Positions 1-5,963 of a stretch of 6,903 nt of DNA are shown here, in pieces. The first letter of the stretch is position 1; each line of letters starts with the position of its first letter. The position numbers and the translations under genes are program-made. The stretch comes from Pseudomonadota bacterium (GTDB taxonomy: Bacteria > Pseudomonadota > Gammaproteobacteria > Steroidobacterales > Steroidobacteraceae), in contig JAJYTX010000147.1 in the NCBI GenBank assembly GCA_021792815.1, positions 1 through 6,903 on the forward strand. Direction: 5' to 3'. The notes beneath the pieces were generated by a model, which worked only from the letters and a program-made list of their open reading frames with translations, ran no database searches and was not told the origin of the DNA.

Positions 1-1
1 C

Positions 2-1075
2 GATGCGGTACGCGACAGTGACACCGTGGCCCGCCTGGGGGGCGACGAATTCGGCATGCTGCTCATCGGCTGTCCGCTCGACAAGGCGCGGCAGATCGCC
101 GATGACGTCTGTCACGCGGTCGGTGAGCATCGATTCGTCTGGCGGGACAAGATATTCAATCTCGGCGTTTCGGTCGGGCTGGTGGAGATTTCGCGCGAGA
201 GCGGCACCATCGAGGAGTTGCTCGCCGCCGCGGATTCTGCCTGTTATGTCGCTAAGAAGCAGGGCTCGGGCCGGGTGGCGGTGTACTCGGCGCGCGACGA
301 GGCGCTCGCGCGCCACAGCGGCGAGATCCAGTGGCTGCAGAAACTTCAGGGCGCGCTGCGCGAGAACCGCTTCCAGCTGTATCAGCAGCCGATCGTCGCG
401 GCCTGCGGAAACGATACCGGTGGCCCCGCCATGGAGGTGTTCGTGCATCTCGAGGGCGAGGACGGCGAAGCGGTCTCGCCCTCGGAGTTCGTCCGTGCCG
501 CGGAGCGCTATCGGCTGATGGGGTTCGTCGACCGCTGGGTGGTGCAGACGACGCTGACCGCGCTCGGTCGCGGTGCGCTGCCGATGCCGGCGGCGCGTTG
601 CGTCGCCATCAACATCTCGGCTCAGACACTCGGGGACGAGAGCTTCCTCGAGTTCGTGGTCGAATGCCTCGACAGCACCGGTGTGCAGCCCGGACAGGTG
701 TGCTTCGAGCTCAGCGAGTCGGCGGTGGTCTCCAACCTCGAGCACGCGCAGCGTTTCGTCGGCGTGCTGCACGGCATGGGTTGCCGGTTTGCGCTCGATG
801 ATTTCGGTTCCGGCGTCGGCTCCTTCTCCAACCTCAGAAGCCTGCCGATGGACTACCTGAAGATCGATGGCTCATTCATCCGCAATCTGGCGCGCGATGC
901 GGTGAATCAGGCCATGGTGAGCGCGATGATCGAACTCGCGCGCACCTTGAATTTCAAGGTGATCGCCGAGCAGGTCGAGGATAACGCGGCGCTCGAGGCG
1001 GCGCGGCGCATGGGCATCGACTACATGCAGGGCTATGCCATCGCCCGCCCCATGCCGCTGCCGCTGGCCGCCTGA
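2..1075 (+). CDS. GGDEF-EAL cyclic-di-GMP turnover protein, 3' part only
   Basis: The gene runs in from the left edge, so about 357 C-terminal residues are visible and any sensor domain is missing. GGDEF domains make cyclic-di-GMP and EAL domains hydrolyse it. The end of a GGDEF domain is seen: an intact GGDEF at 38-52, preceded five residues earlier by an RxxD (RDSD, 11-22), the usual inhibitory product-binding site. The EAL domain follows from about 340. Counting the Val at 26 as residue 1, the metal and catalytic residues of the family are all present: Glu137 (434-436), Asn196, Glu228, Asp258-Asp259 in a DDFGSG loop, Lys279 in LKID, Glu315 and Gln335 in QGY. Glu231 is the loop-6 glutamate. 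The signature itself reads EVF rather than EAL, and the usual Arg four residues after the Glu is His141. Both activities are therefore plausible, but which dominates cannot be read from the sequence. The gene ends at TGA 1073-1075 and converges on msrB. Confidence 0.93.
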   Translation, partial: DAVRDSDTVARLGGDEFGMLLIGCPLDKARQIADDVCHAVGEHRFVWRDKIFNLGVSVGLVEISRESGTIEELLAAADSACYVAKKQGSGRVAVYSARDEALARHSGEIQWLQKLQGALRENRFQLYQQPIVAACGNDTGGPAMEVFVHLEGEDGEAVSPSEFVRAAERYRLMGFVDRWVVQTTLTALGRGALPMPAARCVAINISAQTLGDESFLEFVVECLDSTGVQPGQVCFELSESAVVSNLEHAQRFVGVLHGMGCRFALDDFGSGVGSFSNLRSLPMDYLKIDGSFIRNLARDAVNQAMVSAMIELARTLNFKVIAEQVEDNAALEAARRMGIDYMQGYAIARPMPLPLAA

Positions 1076-1079
1076 GCGG

Positions 1080-1127
1080 CCGGTGCCGCCCGCGGCGGCG
1101 GCCACCGTCAACCGCCGGCGGCACCGG
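1080..1127. terminator. 11-bp inverted repeat between convergent gene ends
   Basis: CCGGTGCCGCC (1080-1090) is exactly complementary to GGCGGCACCGG (1117-1127), with a 26-nt loop. It starts five bases after the GGDEF-EAL stop and its right arm lies inside the last codons of msrB. A transcript from either side would fold it. No T-run follows on either strand, so it is not a classical intrinsic terminator; a bidirectional transcript end or an RNA-stabilising stem is an inference from position. Confidence 0.4.
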
Positions 1128-1524
1128 GGACGAAGCGCAACGCCGCGCCGTTGATGCAGTAGCGCAGCCCGGTCGGCCGCGGGCCGTCCGCAAACACATG
1201 CCCCAGGTGTCCGCCGCAGCGCGCGCAGTGCACTTCCGTGCGTGTCATGAGCAGGCTGCGGTCCTGCCGTGTGCCGATCGCCGCGTCACGCGGCTGATAG
1301 AAGCTCGGCCAGCCGGTGCCGCTTTCGAACTTCGCCTGCGCGTCGAACAGCGCGGCGCCGCAGCCGGCGCAGTGAAAGATGCCCTGCCGGTGTTCGGTGT
1401 TGAGGCCGCTGCTGCCCGCGCGCTCGGTGCCGTGACGGCGAAGCACGCGATACTGCTCGGCGGTGAGCAGCTGGCGCCATTCTTCGTCGGTCTTCTGTAC
1501 GGCAAACCGTTCAGTGGATTGCAC
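1108..1524 (-). CDS. msrB: Peptide-methionine (R)-S-oxide reductase MsrB
   Basis: The enzyme reduces the R isomer of methionine sulfoxide in proteins, normally with thioredoxin, and repairs oxidised proteins. The 138-residue product is a single, full-length MsrB domain. It has two CxxC zinc pairs (Cys52/Cys55 and Cys100/Cys103), the GTGWPSF segment at 69-75, the HCARCGGHLGHVF block at 99-111, and the catalytic Cys123 in RYCIN. No signal peptide is visible, so it should be cytoplasmic. The start is a GTG (1522-1524), chosen because the stretch from residue 11 (KTDEEW) already matches the family N-terminus, no ATG lies upstream before the in-frame stop at 1552-1554, and a GGGG (1531-1534) lies 6 nt before it. 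It is transcribed alone, convergent with the GGDEF-EAL gene. A candidate promoter with an operator-like palindrome lies just upstream. Confidence 0.95.
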   Translation of the reverse strand: MQSTERFAVQKTDEEWRQLLTAEQYRVLRRHGTERAGSSGLNTEHRQGIFHCAGCGAALFDAQAKFESGTGWPSFYQPRDAAIGTRQDRSLLMTRTEVHCARCGGHLGHVFADGPRPTGLRYCINGAALRFVPGAAGG

Positions 1525-1554
1525 GGTGCACCCCGGTTGCGCGGCAATGCTTCA

Positions 1555-1583
1555 ACAGTAACAGTCTGTTACCGGTTCGTCGA
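1555..1583 (-). promoter_or_regulatory. Candidate sigma70-type promoter of msrB
   Basis: On the minus strand, TCGACG (1583-1578, 4 of 6 matches to the -35 consensus) is separated by exactly 17 bp from TACTGT (1560-1555), which keeps the key T1, A2 and T6 of the -10 box. The predicted transcript would start near 1548, leaving a leader of about 24 nt before the GTG start. The hexamers are weak, so the call rests on spacing, position and overlap with the palindrome at 1558-1572. Confidence 0.4.
1558..1572. promoter_or_regulatory. 15-bp operator-like palindrome upstream of msrB
   Basis: GTAACAG-T-CTGTTAC is a perfect 7-bp inverted repeat around one central base. It sits in a less GC-rich patch, 34 bp before the msrB start. 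It covers the 3' part of the spacer and half of the -10 box of the candidate msrB promoter, where a dimeric repressor would block RNA polymerase. The size and symmetry fit a helix-turn-helix dimer site such as those of the TetR or MarR families, but I cannot name the regulator. Confidence 0.45.
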
Positions 1584-1588
1584 GCCAT

Positions 1589-1616
1589 GCGGCGCGGACC
1601 CAGGGTGCCGCGCCGC
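1589..1616. repeat. GC-rich hairpin in the msrB-ORF intergenic region
   Basis: GCGGCGCGG (1589-1597) pairs perfectly with CCGCGCCGC (1608-1616) around a 10-nt loop that can add an ACC/GGT extension if one G bulges. It lies upstream of both the candidate msrB promoter (-) and the ORF at 1747 (+). There is no T-run on either side. It may insulate the two divergent units; its function is unknown. Confidence 0.35.
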
Positions 1617-1746
1617 GGCTGCGGAAAAGCAACGTGGGGCTGCGCGCCACAGACTCTTGTACATCAAGCGCTTATGCGGTTAAACACAGTCTCACGTGTC
1701 ATCCTGTAGGTCCAGGCCAACACATCGTGGTCCGTAAGGCCTGAAA

Positions 1747-2130
1747 ATGCACGGTGCAAGTTGCGCGCGGGCATGGTATGAAGGTCGCCCGTTTCTATAC
1801 GAGAAGGTGCGGCACGGACGCTGGAAGCCCATGCAGCTTGCCCGTCTATGGTGTGAACATCTCGCCGCAGGCTGTCCCAGCGAACTCGCCGGGGTCGAGA
1901 TCGCAGGCAGCGACGCGCGCACCCTGGATGCCGAGATCTCGGCATGCGTCAGCGCTCTCATCTGCAGGTCGATGACGGTCGATGAGCGCATCCAGCGCCG
2001 TCTCGCCGACATCCGTGTCGCGTTGATCGGCAAACAGGCAGAGGCCGATGCGCCGGTCGCCGCGTACTGCGAGCGCCTGAACCGCCTGGTGAGCGCCGTG
2101 CTGACCGAGTCGCGCGTCGGCCGCGCCTGA
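1747..2130 (+). CDS. Hypothetical protein, 127 aa, unrecognised
   Basis: I do not recognise this family. The ATG at 1747 follows TAAGG (1735-1739) with a 7-nt gap, a reasonable ribosome binding site, and the frame is open to TGA at 2128-2130. The product has six cysteines (6, 36, 43, 67, 73, 108), no signal peptide and no membrane segment. Residues 77-120 look helical and charged. By my count, third positions are about 58% G/C in codons 1-43 and about 87% in codons 44-127. The second part therefore resembles the neighbouring genes, while the first part may be non-coding or recently acquired. Other in-frame starts are Met29 (1831) and Met76 (1972). A weak TTGTAC-N17-TTAAAC (1657-1685) could be its promoter. 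A CAGGCC/GGCCTG pair (1713-1718, 1738-1743) partly overlaps the ribosome binding site. The frame may be real only in part. Confidence 0.45.
   Translation: MHGASCARAWYEGRPFLYEKVRHGRWKPMQLARLWCEHLAAGCPSELAGVEIAGSDARTLDAEISACVSALICRSMTVDERIQRRLADIRVALIGKQAEADAPVAAYCERLNRLVSAVLTESRVGRA
1928..1945. repeat. Perfect 18-bp palindrome inside the hypothetical ORF
   Basis: ATGCCGAGATCTCGGCAT reads the same on both strands with no spacer and includes a BglII-type AGATCT centre. With no loop it is more suited to binding a dimeric protein as DNA than to forming an RNA hairpin. It lies 44 bp before an in-frame ATG at 1972, so it could be an intragenic operator if the true gene start is downstream. Confidence 0.6.
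1967..1985 (+). repeat. Tandem 9-bp direct repeat, 10-bp period
   Basis: GGTCGATGA occurs at 1967-1975 and again at 1977-1985, one base apart, so the period is close to one helical turn. It spans the possible internal ATG at 1972. In the ORF frame the two copies are read differently because 10 is not a multiple of three, so protein repetition does not explain it. Confidence 0.5.
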
Positions 2131-2258
2131 TCCCGATCGGCTGTCAGGCGTCTGCCGGCGGCGTGCGCCGCGGGGATGAGCCGTTGTCCGCCTGTCGCGG
2201 CCGGGCGAAGCGGGGCGCGCCCCGGGCGTGGCTGGCTGATGACGACGGCCGGATCGGC

Positions 2259-2287
2259 GGCGGCAACCGCCGAGAGCGGTTGCCGCC
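2259..2287 (-). terminator. Terminator-like hairpin after hppA
   Basis: GGCGGCAACCGC (2259-2270) and GCGGTTGCCGCC (2276-2287) form a perfect 12-bp stem with a 5-nt loop. It begins 13 nt after the hppA stop, exactly where a transcript end is expected, and it also lies downstream of the plus-strand ORF that ends at 2130. No U-tract follows, so termination may need Rho, or the stem may protect the 3' end. Upstream, a 14-bp GC palindrome (2211-2224) adds further structure. The remainder of 2131-2300 shows no gene. Confidence 0.55.
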
Positions 2288-2300
2288 AGTCCGGATCAAC

Positions 2301-4361
2301 TTACAGCAATGGGATCATCAACAGCGCCACGATGTTGATGATCTTGATGAGCGGGTTGATCGCCGGTCCCGCGGTATCCTTGTACGGGTCGCCGACGGTG
2401 TCGCCGGTCACGGCCGCCTTGTGCGCTTCCGAGCCTTTGCCACCGAAGTTGCCCTCTTCGATGTACTTCTTGGCATTGTCCCAGGCACCGCCGCCGGTCG
2501 TCATGGAGACCGCGACGAACAGCCCGGTCACGATCGTGCCGATCAACAGCCCACCGAGCGCTTTGATGCCGGCTCCGGGACCCATCAGGTAGTTCATCAC
2601 CACCACCAGGATGATGGGCATCAGGATCGGCAGGAGCGAGGGGAGGATCATCTCGCGGATCGCCGCCCGGGTCAGCATGTCCACTGCGCGCGAATAGTCG
2701 GGCTTGGCGCTGCCTTCCATGATGCCCTTGATCTCGCGGAACTGCCGGCGCACCTCGTTGACGACCGAGCCCGCCGCGCGGCCCACGGCCTCCATCGCCA
2801 GGGCGCCGAACAGGTACGGCACCAGGCCGCCGATGAACAGCCCGATGATCACCGCCGGGTCCGATAGCGAGAAGGCATGCAGCTTGCCGGCGGCCTTGAG
2901 ATTGTGCGTGTAGTCGGCGAACAGCACCAGCGCGGCGAGCGCCGCCGAGCCGATCGCGTAGCCCTTGGTCACCGCCTTGGTGGTGTTGCCCACCGCATCG
3001 AGCGGGTCGGTGATGTCGCGCACCTGCTTCGGCAGACCCGCCATCTCGGCGATGCCGCCGGCGTTGTCGGTGATCGGACCGTAGGCATCCAGCGCCACGA
3101 TCATGCCGGTGAGAGACAGCATGGCGGTGGCCGCCACCGCGACGCCGTACAGGCCCACTCCGTGTGTCGCTCCGAGCTGGTACGAGCCCCAGATCGCCAG
3201 GCAGATCGCGATGACCGGTGCGGCGGTGGCCTTCATGGAGACGCCGAGCCCGGCGATGATGTTGGTTGCATGTCCGGTCTGCGAGGCGGCCGAAATCTTG
3301 CGCACCGGGCTGTATTCCGTGGCCGTGTAATACTCGGTGATCACGATCAGCGCCGTGGTGAGGGCGAGGCCGATCAGCGCGCAGCCGAACAGCGCCAGTC
3401 CGCCGGCGGGCATCAGCGAGCGGGTGATGAAGTAGAAGCCGACCGCGGACACGAGGCCTGCCACGATGACGCCCTTGTAGAGGGCATTCATGATCTTGCC
3501 GCCTTCGCGGGTGGAGACGAAGAACGTGCCGACGATCGAGGAAACGATCGACATGGCGCCGAGGGCGAGCGGATAGACGGCGGCATTGAGCGCCGCCTGC
3601 CCGCCCTGTCGGGTGAACAGCAGGCCGCCGAGCAGCATCGTGGCGACCACCGTGACGGCGTAGGTCTCGAACAGGTCGGCCGCCATGCCGGCGCAGTCGC
3701 CCACATTGTCGCCGACGTTGTCGGCGATGACCGCGGGATTGCGCGGATCGTCCTCGGGAATACCGGCCTCCACCTTGCCGACCAGATCCGCGCCGACGTC
3801 CGCCCCCTTGGTGAAGATGCCGCCGCCGAGGCGCGCGAAGATCGAGATCAAGGAGCCGCCGAAGGCGACGCCCACGATGGCGTGCAGTGCGGCGGGCACG
3901 CCGATCAGGTGGCGCAGGATCATGAAGTAGCCCGAAACGCCGAGCAGGCCGAGTCCCGCCACGAGCATGCCGGTGATCGCGCCGCCCCGAAATGCAACGG
4001 CCAGCGCGGCGTTCAGGCCGCGGGTTGCGGCCTCCGCGGTCCGTACGTTCGCCCGGACGGAGATGTTCATGCCGATGTAGCCGGTCGAGCCGGAGAGCAG
4101 CGCGCCGACGGCGAAGCCACCGGCGGTCGCCCAGCCGAGGAAGAACCCGAGCACCACGAAGACCACGATCCCGACCAGCAGAATGGTGGTGTATTGGCGA
4201 TTGAGGTAGGCCTTTGCTCCGGCGCGCACGGCTTCTGCGATCTCCTGCATCCGGGCATTGCCCGCCGGCAGGCGCAGGATCGCCATCGTAGAGACCACGC
4301 CGTACAGCACGGCAAGCACGCCGGCCGCGATGGCGGCCCATAGCCACATGTTGGCACTCAT
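2301..4361 (-). CDS. hppA: Membrane-bound H+-translocating pyrophosphatase, K+-independent class
   Basis: HppA is an integral membrane pump that couples PPi hydrolysis to proton export, or makes PPi from the gradient in reverse. The 686 residues fit the bacterial family. Hydrophobic helices run from an N-terminal segment (about 6-29) to the C-terminus (about 671-686). The PPi/Mg site is intact: [11 protein letters not shown] at 188-198, the Asp-rich block at 214-232 (Asp214, Asp218, Asp222, Asp229), DNAGG at 432-436 and [14 protein letters not shown] at 653-666. The class-determining segment reads GNTTKAVT (458-465); Lys462 and Thr465 are where K+-dependent enzymes carry Ala and Gly/Ala, so this should be a K+-independent H+ pump. 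The ATG is fixed by the strong Shine-Dalgarno at 4368-4376. The gene follows pfp on the same strand with a 123-bp gap that contains its own candidate promoter. A second long frame on the same strand is a codon-bias shadow. Confidence 0.98.
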   Translation of the reverse strand: MSANMWLWAAIAAGVLAVLYGVVSTMAILRLPAGNARMQEIAEAVRAGAKAYLNRQYTTILLVGIVVFVVLGFFLGWATAGGFAVGALLSGSTGYIGMNISVRANVRTAEAATRGLNAALAVAFRGGAITGMLVAGLGLLGVSGYFMILRHLIGVPAALHAIVGVAFGGSLISIFARLGGGIFTKGADVGADLVGKVEAGIPEDDPRNPAVIADNVGDNVGDCAGMAADLFETYAVTVVATMLLGGLLFTRQGGQAALNAAVYPLALGAMSIVSSIVGTFFVSTREGGKIMNALYKGVIVAGLVSAVGFYFITRSLMPAGGLALFGCALIGLALTTALIVITEYYTATEYSPVRKISAASQTGHATNIIAGLGVSMKATAAPVIAICLAIWGSYQLGATHGVGLYGVAVAATAMLSLTGMIVALDAYGPITDNAGGIAEMAGLPKQVRDITDPLDAVGNTTKAVTKGYAIGSAALAALVLFADYTHNLKAAGKLHAFSLSDPAVIIGLFIGGLVPYLFGALAMEAVGRAAGSVVNEVRRQFREIKGIMEGSAKPDYSRAVDMLTRAAIREMILPSLLPILMPIILVVVMNYLMGPGAGIKALGGLLIGTIVTGLFVAVSMTTGGGAWDNAKKYIEEGNFGGKGSEAHKAAVTGDTVGDPYKDTAGPAINPLIKIINIVALLMIPLL

Positions 4362-4367
4362 CAGGTT

Positions 4368-4376
4368 ACCTCCCCC
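4368..4376 (-). promoter_or_regulatory. Strong Shine-Dalgarno of hppA
   Basis: On the minus strand GGGGGAGGT lies 6 nt before the ATG (4361-4359). It is the best ribosome binding site in the window and fixes the hppA start. Confidence 0.85.
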
Positions 4377-4411
4377 GTGAAATCAAGGTGAATACAAAAT
4401 AAAGACCGGAA

Positions 4412-4420
4412 AATATAACA
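4412..4420 (-). promoter_or_regulatory. Candidate extended -10 promoter of hppA
   Basis: The minus strand reads TGT-TATATT: an extended -10 TGn followed by a hexamer matching the consensus at 5 of 6 positions. It lies in an AT-rich island (about 4378-4427) that stands out from the GC-rich surroundings. A start near 4405 would give a leader of about 43 nt carrying the strong Shine-Dalgarno. No good -35 is seen, only TGCGTG at 17 bp, which is typical for extended -10 promoters. It implies that hppA can be transcribed separately from pfp. Further TA-rich hexamers downstream in the island could act instead. Confidence 0.5.
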
Positions 4421-4484
4421 AATCGGACATGTGGCACGCACGCCTTGCCGGACGATCCTGTCGGAGCTCCGTGTTCGTACAGGC

Positions 4485-5756
4485 TCAGATCTTGAACTCC
4501 GTCTTCAGCTTGCGGCGAACCGCCGCGCCCCTGATGCGCACGTACTGCGGCAGCCCGTCGCGGTACGGCGGATAGTCTTCCCCGGCCACCAGCGGCGCGA
4601 GATAGCGGCGGCAGGCCGCGGTGATGCCGAATCCATCGGGCGTGATGTATTCGCGCGGCACTTTCTTTTCGCGGTTGGCCACTTCGCTCAGGGGAACGTG
4701 ACCGATCGTCCATTTGTACGGGCTGGAGCGCTTGCGGACGATGGTCGGCATGATCGCGTTGTGACCCTTGATCGCCAGCTCCACCGCCGCCCTGCCGACC
4801 GCATAGGCCTGCTCGACGTCCACCTTTGAGGCGATGTGGCGGGCCGAGCGCTGCAGGTAATCGGCCACCGCCCAGTGGTATTTGTATCCGTGGCGCTGGC
4901 GGACCAGGTCCGCCACGACAGGCGCGACGCCGCCGAGCTGGGTGTGTCCGAACGCGTCCCGGGTGCCTGCATCAGCGAGAAAACGGCCGTCGGCGTAGGC
5001 GGTGCCCTCGGATACGGCAATGACGCAGTAGCCGTAATCGGTGACGCACTGCTTCACCCGCTCGAGAAATCGTTCCGCATCGAACGGGATTTCCGGGAAC
5101 AGGATGATGTGTGGCGGCTCGCCTGCTCTGCGGCCGGCGAGGCCGGCCGCAGCCGCGATCCAGCCGGCATGTCTGCCCATGACCTCGAACACGAACACCT
5201 TGGTGGAGGTGCGCGCCATGGAAGCGACGTCGAGGGCCGCCTCGCGCGTCGAGACGGCGATGTACTTGGCCACCGAGCCGAATCCCGGGCAGCAGTCGGT
5301 GTGCGGCAGATCGTTGTCGACTGTCTTCGGCACCCCGATGCAGGTGATCGGGTAGCCGAGCGACTCGCCGATCTGCGACACCTTGTGCGCGGTGTCCATC
5401 GAATCGTTGCCGCCGTTGTAGAAGAAATAACCGATGTTGTGCGCGCGGAATACCTCGATCAGACGCTGGTACTCGGCGCGGTTCTGCTCGATGCCCTTGA
5501 GCTTGAAGCGCGCCGAACCGAACGCTCCGCCGGGGGTGTGCCGCAGAGCGCGGATGACCGCCGGGCTCTCGCGGCCGACATCGATCAGATCCTCTGTCAA
5601 CGCACCGATGATGCCATCGCGGCCGGCGTATACCTTGCCGATGTGTTTGGACTGCCGCAGCGCGGTCTCGATGACTCCGCAGGCCGAGGCATTGATCACT
5701 GCCGAGACTCCACCGGACTGAGCGTAGAAGGCGTTCTTTTTGGAGATCTTTTTCAT
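4485..5756 (-). CDS. pfp: Pyrophosphate-dependent 6-phosphofructokinase
   Basis: The enzyme reversibly converts fructose 6-phosphate and PPi to fructose 1,6-bisphosphate and Pi in the cytoplasm, and so serves both glycolysis and gluconeogenesis. The 423 residues open with FYAQSGGVSAVINASACGV (10-28), the PPi/phosphate-binding N-terminus. PPi specificity is shown by GGND (115-118), with Asp118 where ATP enzymes have Gly, and by PKTVDND (143-149), with Lys144 where ATP enzymes have Gly. Asp147 is the catalytic base. MGRHAGW (193-199) binds the sugar phosphate. The ATG at 5756 places the family N-terminus correctly but has no clear Shine-Dalgarno. An ATG eight codons upstream (5780) has AAGG only 3 nt before it and is the alternative. 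The open frame continues to 5951, but that extension has no family similarity that I can see. hppA follows on the same strand and adk is divergent. Some relatives also act on sedoheptulose 7-phosphate; the sequence does not settle this. Confidence 0.96.
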   Translation of the reverse strand: MKKISKKNAFYAQSGGVSAVINASACGVIETALRQSKHIGKVYAGRDGIIGALTEDLIDVGRESPAVIRALRHTPGGAFGSARFKLKGIEQNRAEYQRLIEVFRAHNIGYFFYNGGNDSMDTAHKVSQIGESLGYPITCIGVPKTVDNDLPHTDCCPGFGSVAKYIAVSTREAALDVASMARTSTKVFVFEVMGRHAGWIAAAAGLAGRRAGEPPHIILFPEIPFDAERFLERVKQCVTDYGYCVIAVSEGTAYADGRFLADAGTRDAFGHTQLGGVAPVVADLVRQRHGYKYHWAVADYLQRSARHIASKVDVEQAYAVGRAAVELAIKGHNAIMPTIVRKRSSPYKWTIGHVPLSEVANREKKVPREYITPDGFGITAACRRYLAPLVAGEDYPPYRDGLPQYVRIRGAAVRRKLKTEFKI

Positions 5757-5800
5757 GACAACCGGCCGCTGCGCGCGCATGCGCCTTGAGTAAGTTGACA

Positions 5801-5829
5801 AGGATAGCGCACCGGCGCCCGGGAGTCTC
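5801..5829 (-). promoter_or_regulatory. Candidate promoter of pfp
   Basis: On the minus strand GAGACT (5829-5824) is 17 bp from TATCCT (5806-5801), matching the consensus at 3 and 4 of 6 positions. A start near 5794 would give a leader of about 38 nt to the ATG at 5756, or about 14 nt to the ATG at 5780. The call is weak and rests mainly on position. Confidence 0.3.
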
Positions 5830-5902
5830 GGATCAGCCCGCCGCCGCGCGTTCGCCGGGGTTGAACCCGGAAGCCGCGCCCCGCAGGCCGCGGCGGCCAG
5901 GT

Positions 5903-5931
5903 TTGACCCCGCTCCCCCACCCCGGTAAGGT
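5903..5931 (+). promoter_or_regulatory. Candidate promoter of adk
   Basis: TTGACC (5903-5908, 5 of 6 matches) is followed after exactly 17 bp by TAAGGT (5926-5931), which keeps T1, A2 and T6 of the -10 box. Transcription would start near 5938, giving a leader of about 26 nt. A second, weaker pair (CTGACC 5934-5939, CATACT 5957-5962) lies too close to the ATG to serve it with a leader. Confidence 0.4.
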
Positions 5932-5963
5932 GCCTGACCATTGGGCATCAATTAGTCATACTC

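Noticed and set aside
1198..1683. 161-codon plus-strand frame opposite msrB
   Set aside because: Shadow of msrB with no start signal, and it runs across the msrB promoter region.
1713..1743. CAGGCC/GGCCTG stem that could cover the ribosome binding site of the 127-aa ORF
   Set aside because: Only six base pairs with a 19-nt loop and no ligand-binding fold; too weak to call a riboswitch or thermosensor.
1692..2033. 113-codon minus-strand frame opposite the hypothetical ORF
   Set aside because: Poorer third-position composition than the plus frame, no ribosome binding site and no recognisable protein; the plus frame is the better, though uncertain, choice.
2211..2224. 14-bp GC palindrome CGGGGCGCGCCCCG
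   Set aside because: Made only of G and C in a GC-rich spacer, where such symmetry is easy to obtain; kept only as a note in the hppA terminator entry.
2877..4343. 488-codon open frame on the plus strand opposite hppA
   Set aside because: It is antisense to highly conserved hppA codons, and its composition (His, Asp, Gln, Arg) mirrors them. No independent start signal or recognisable domain.
2296..4347. 683-codon open frame on the minus strand overlapping hppA in another frame
   Set aside because: Its product is an Arg/Gly/Asp/His-rich low-complexity string without membrane segments, typical of a GC-bias shadow; the overlapping frame is an unmistakable pyrophosphatase.
4836..5789. 317-codon open frame on the plus strand opposite pfp
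   Set aside because: Antisense shadow of pfp; no domain and no ribosome binding site.
5855..5870. GGTTGAACCC-like string resembling a tRNA T-arm
   Set aside because: The loop is too short for a T-arm, the flanks form no acceptor or anticodon arm, and there is no CCA-compatible 3' end.
5757..5951. 65-residue N-terminal extension of pfp up to the frame's first possible start
   Set aside because: It is Ala/Arg/Pro-rich, lies over the divergent promoter region and reaches almost to the adk start. The family N-terminus begins at the Met at 5756, or at most at 5780.
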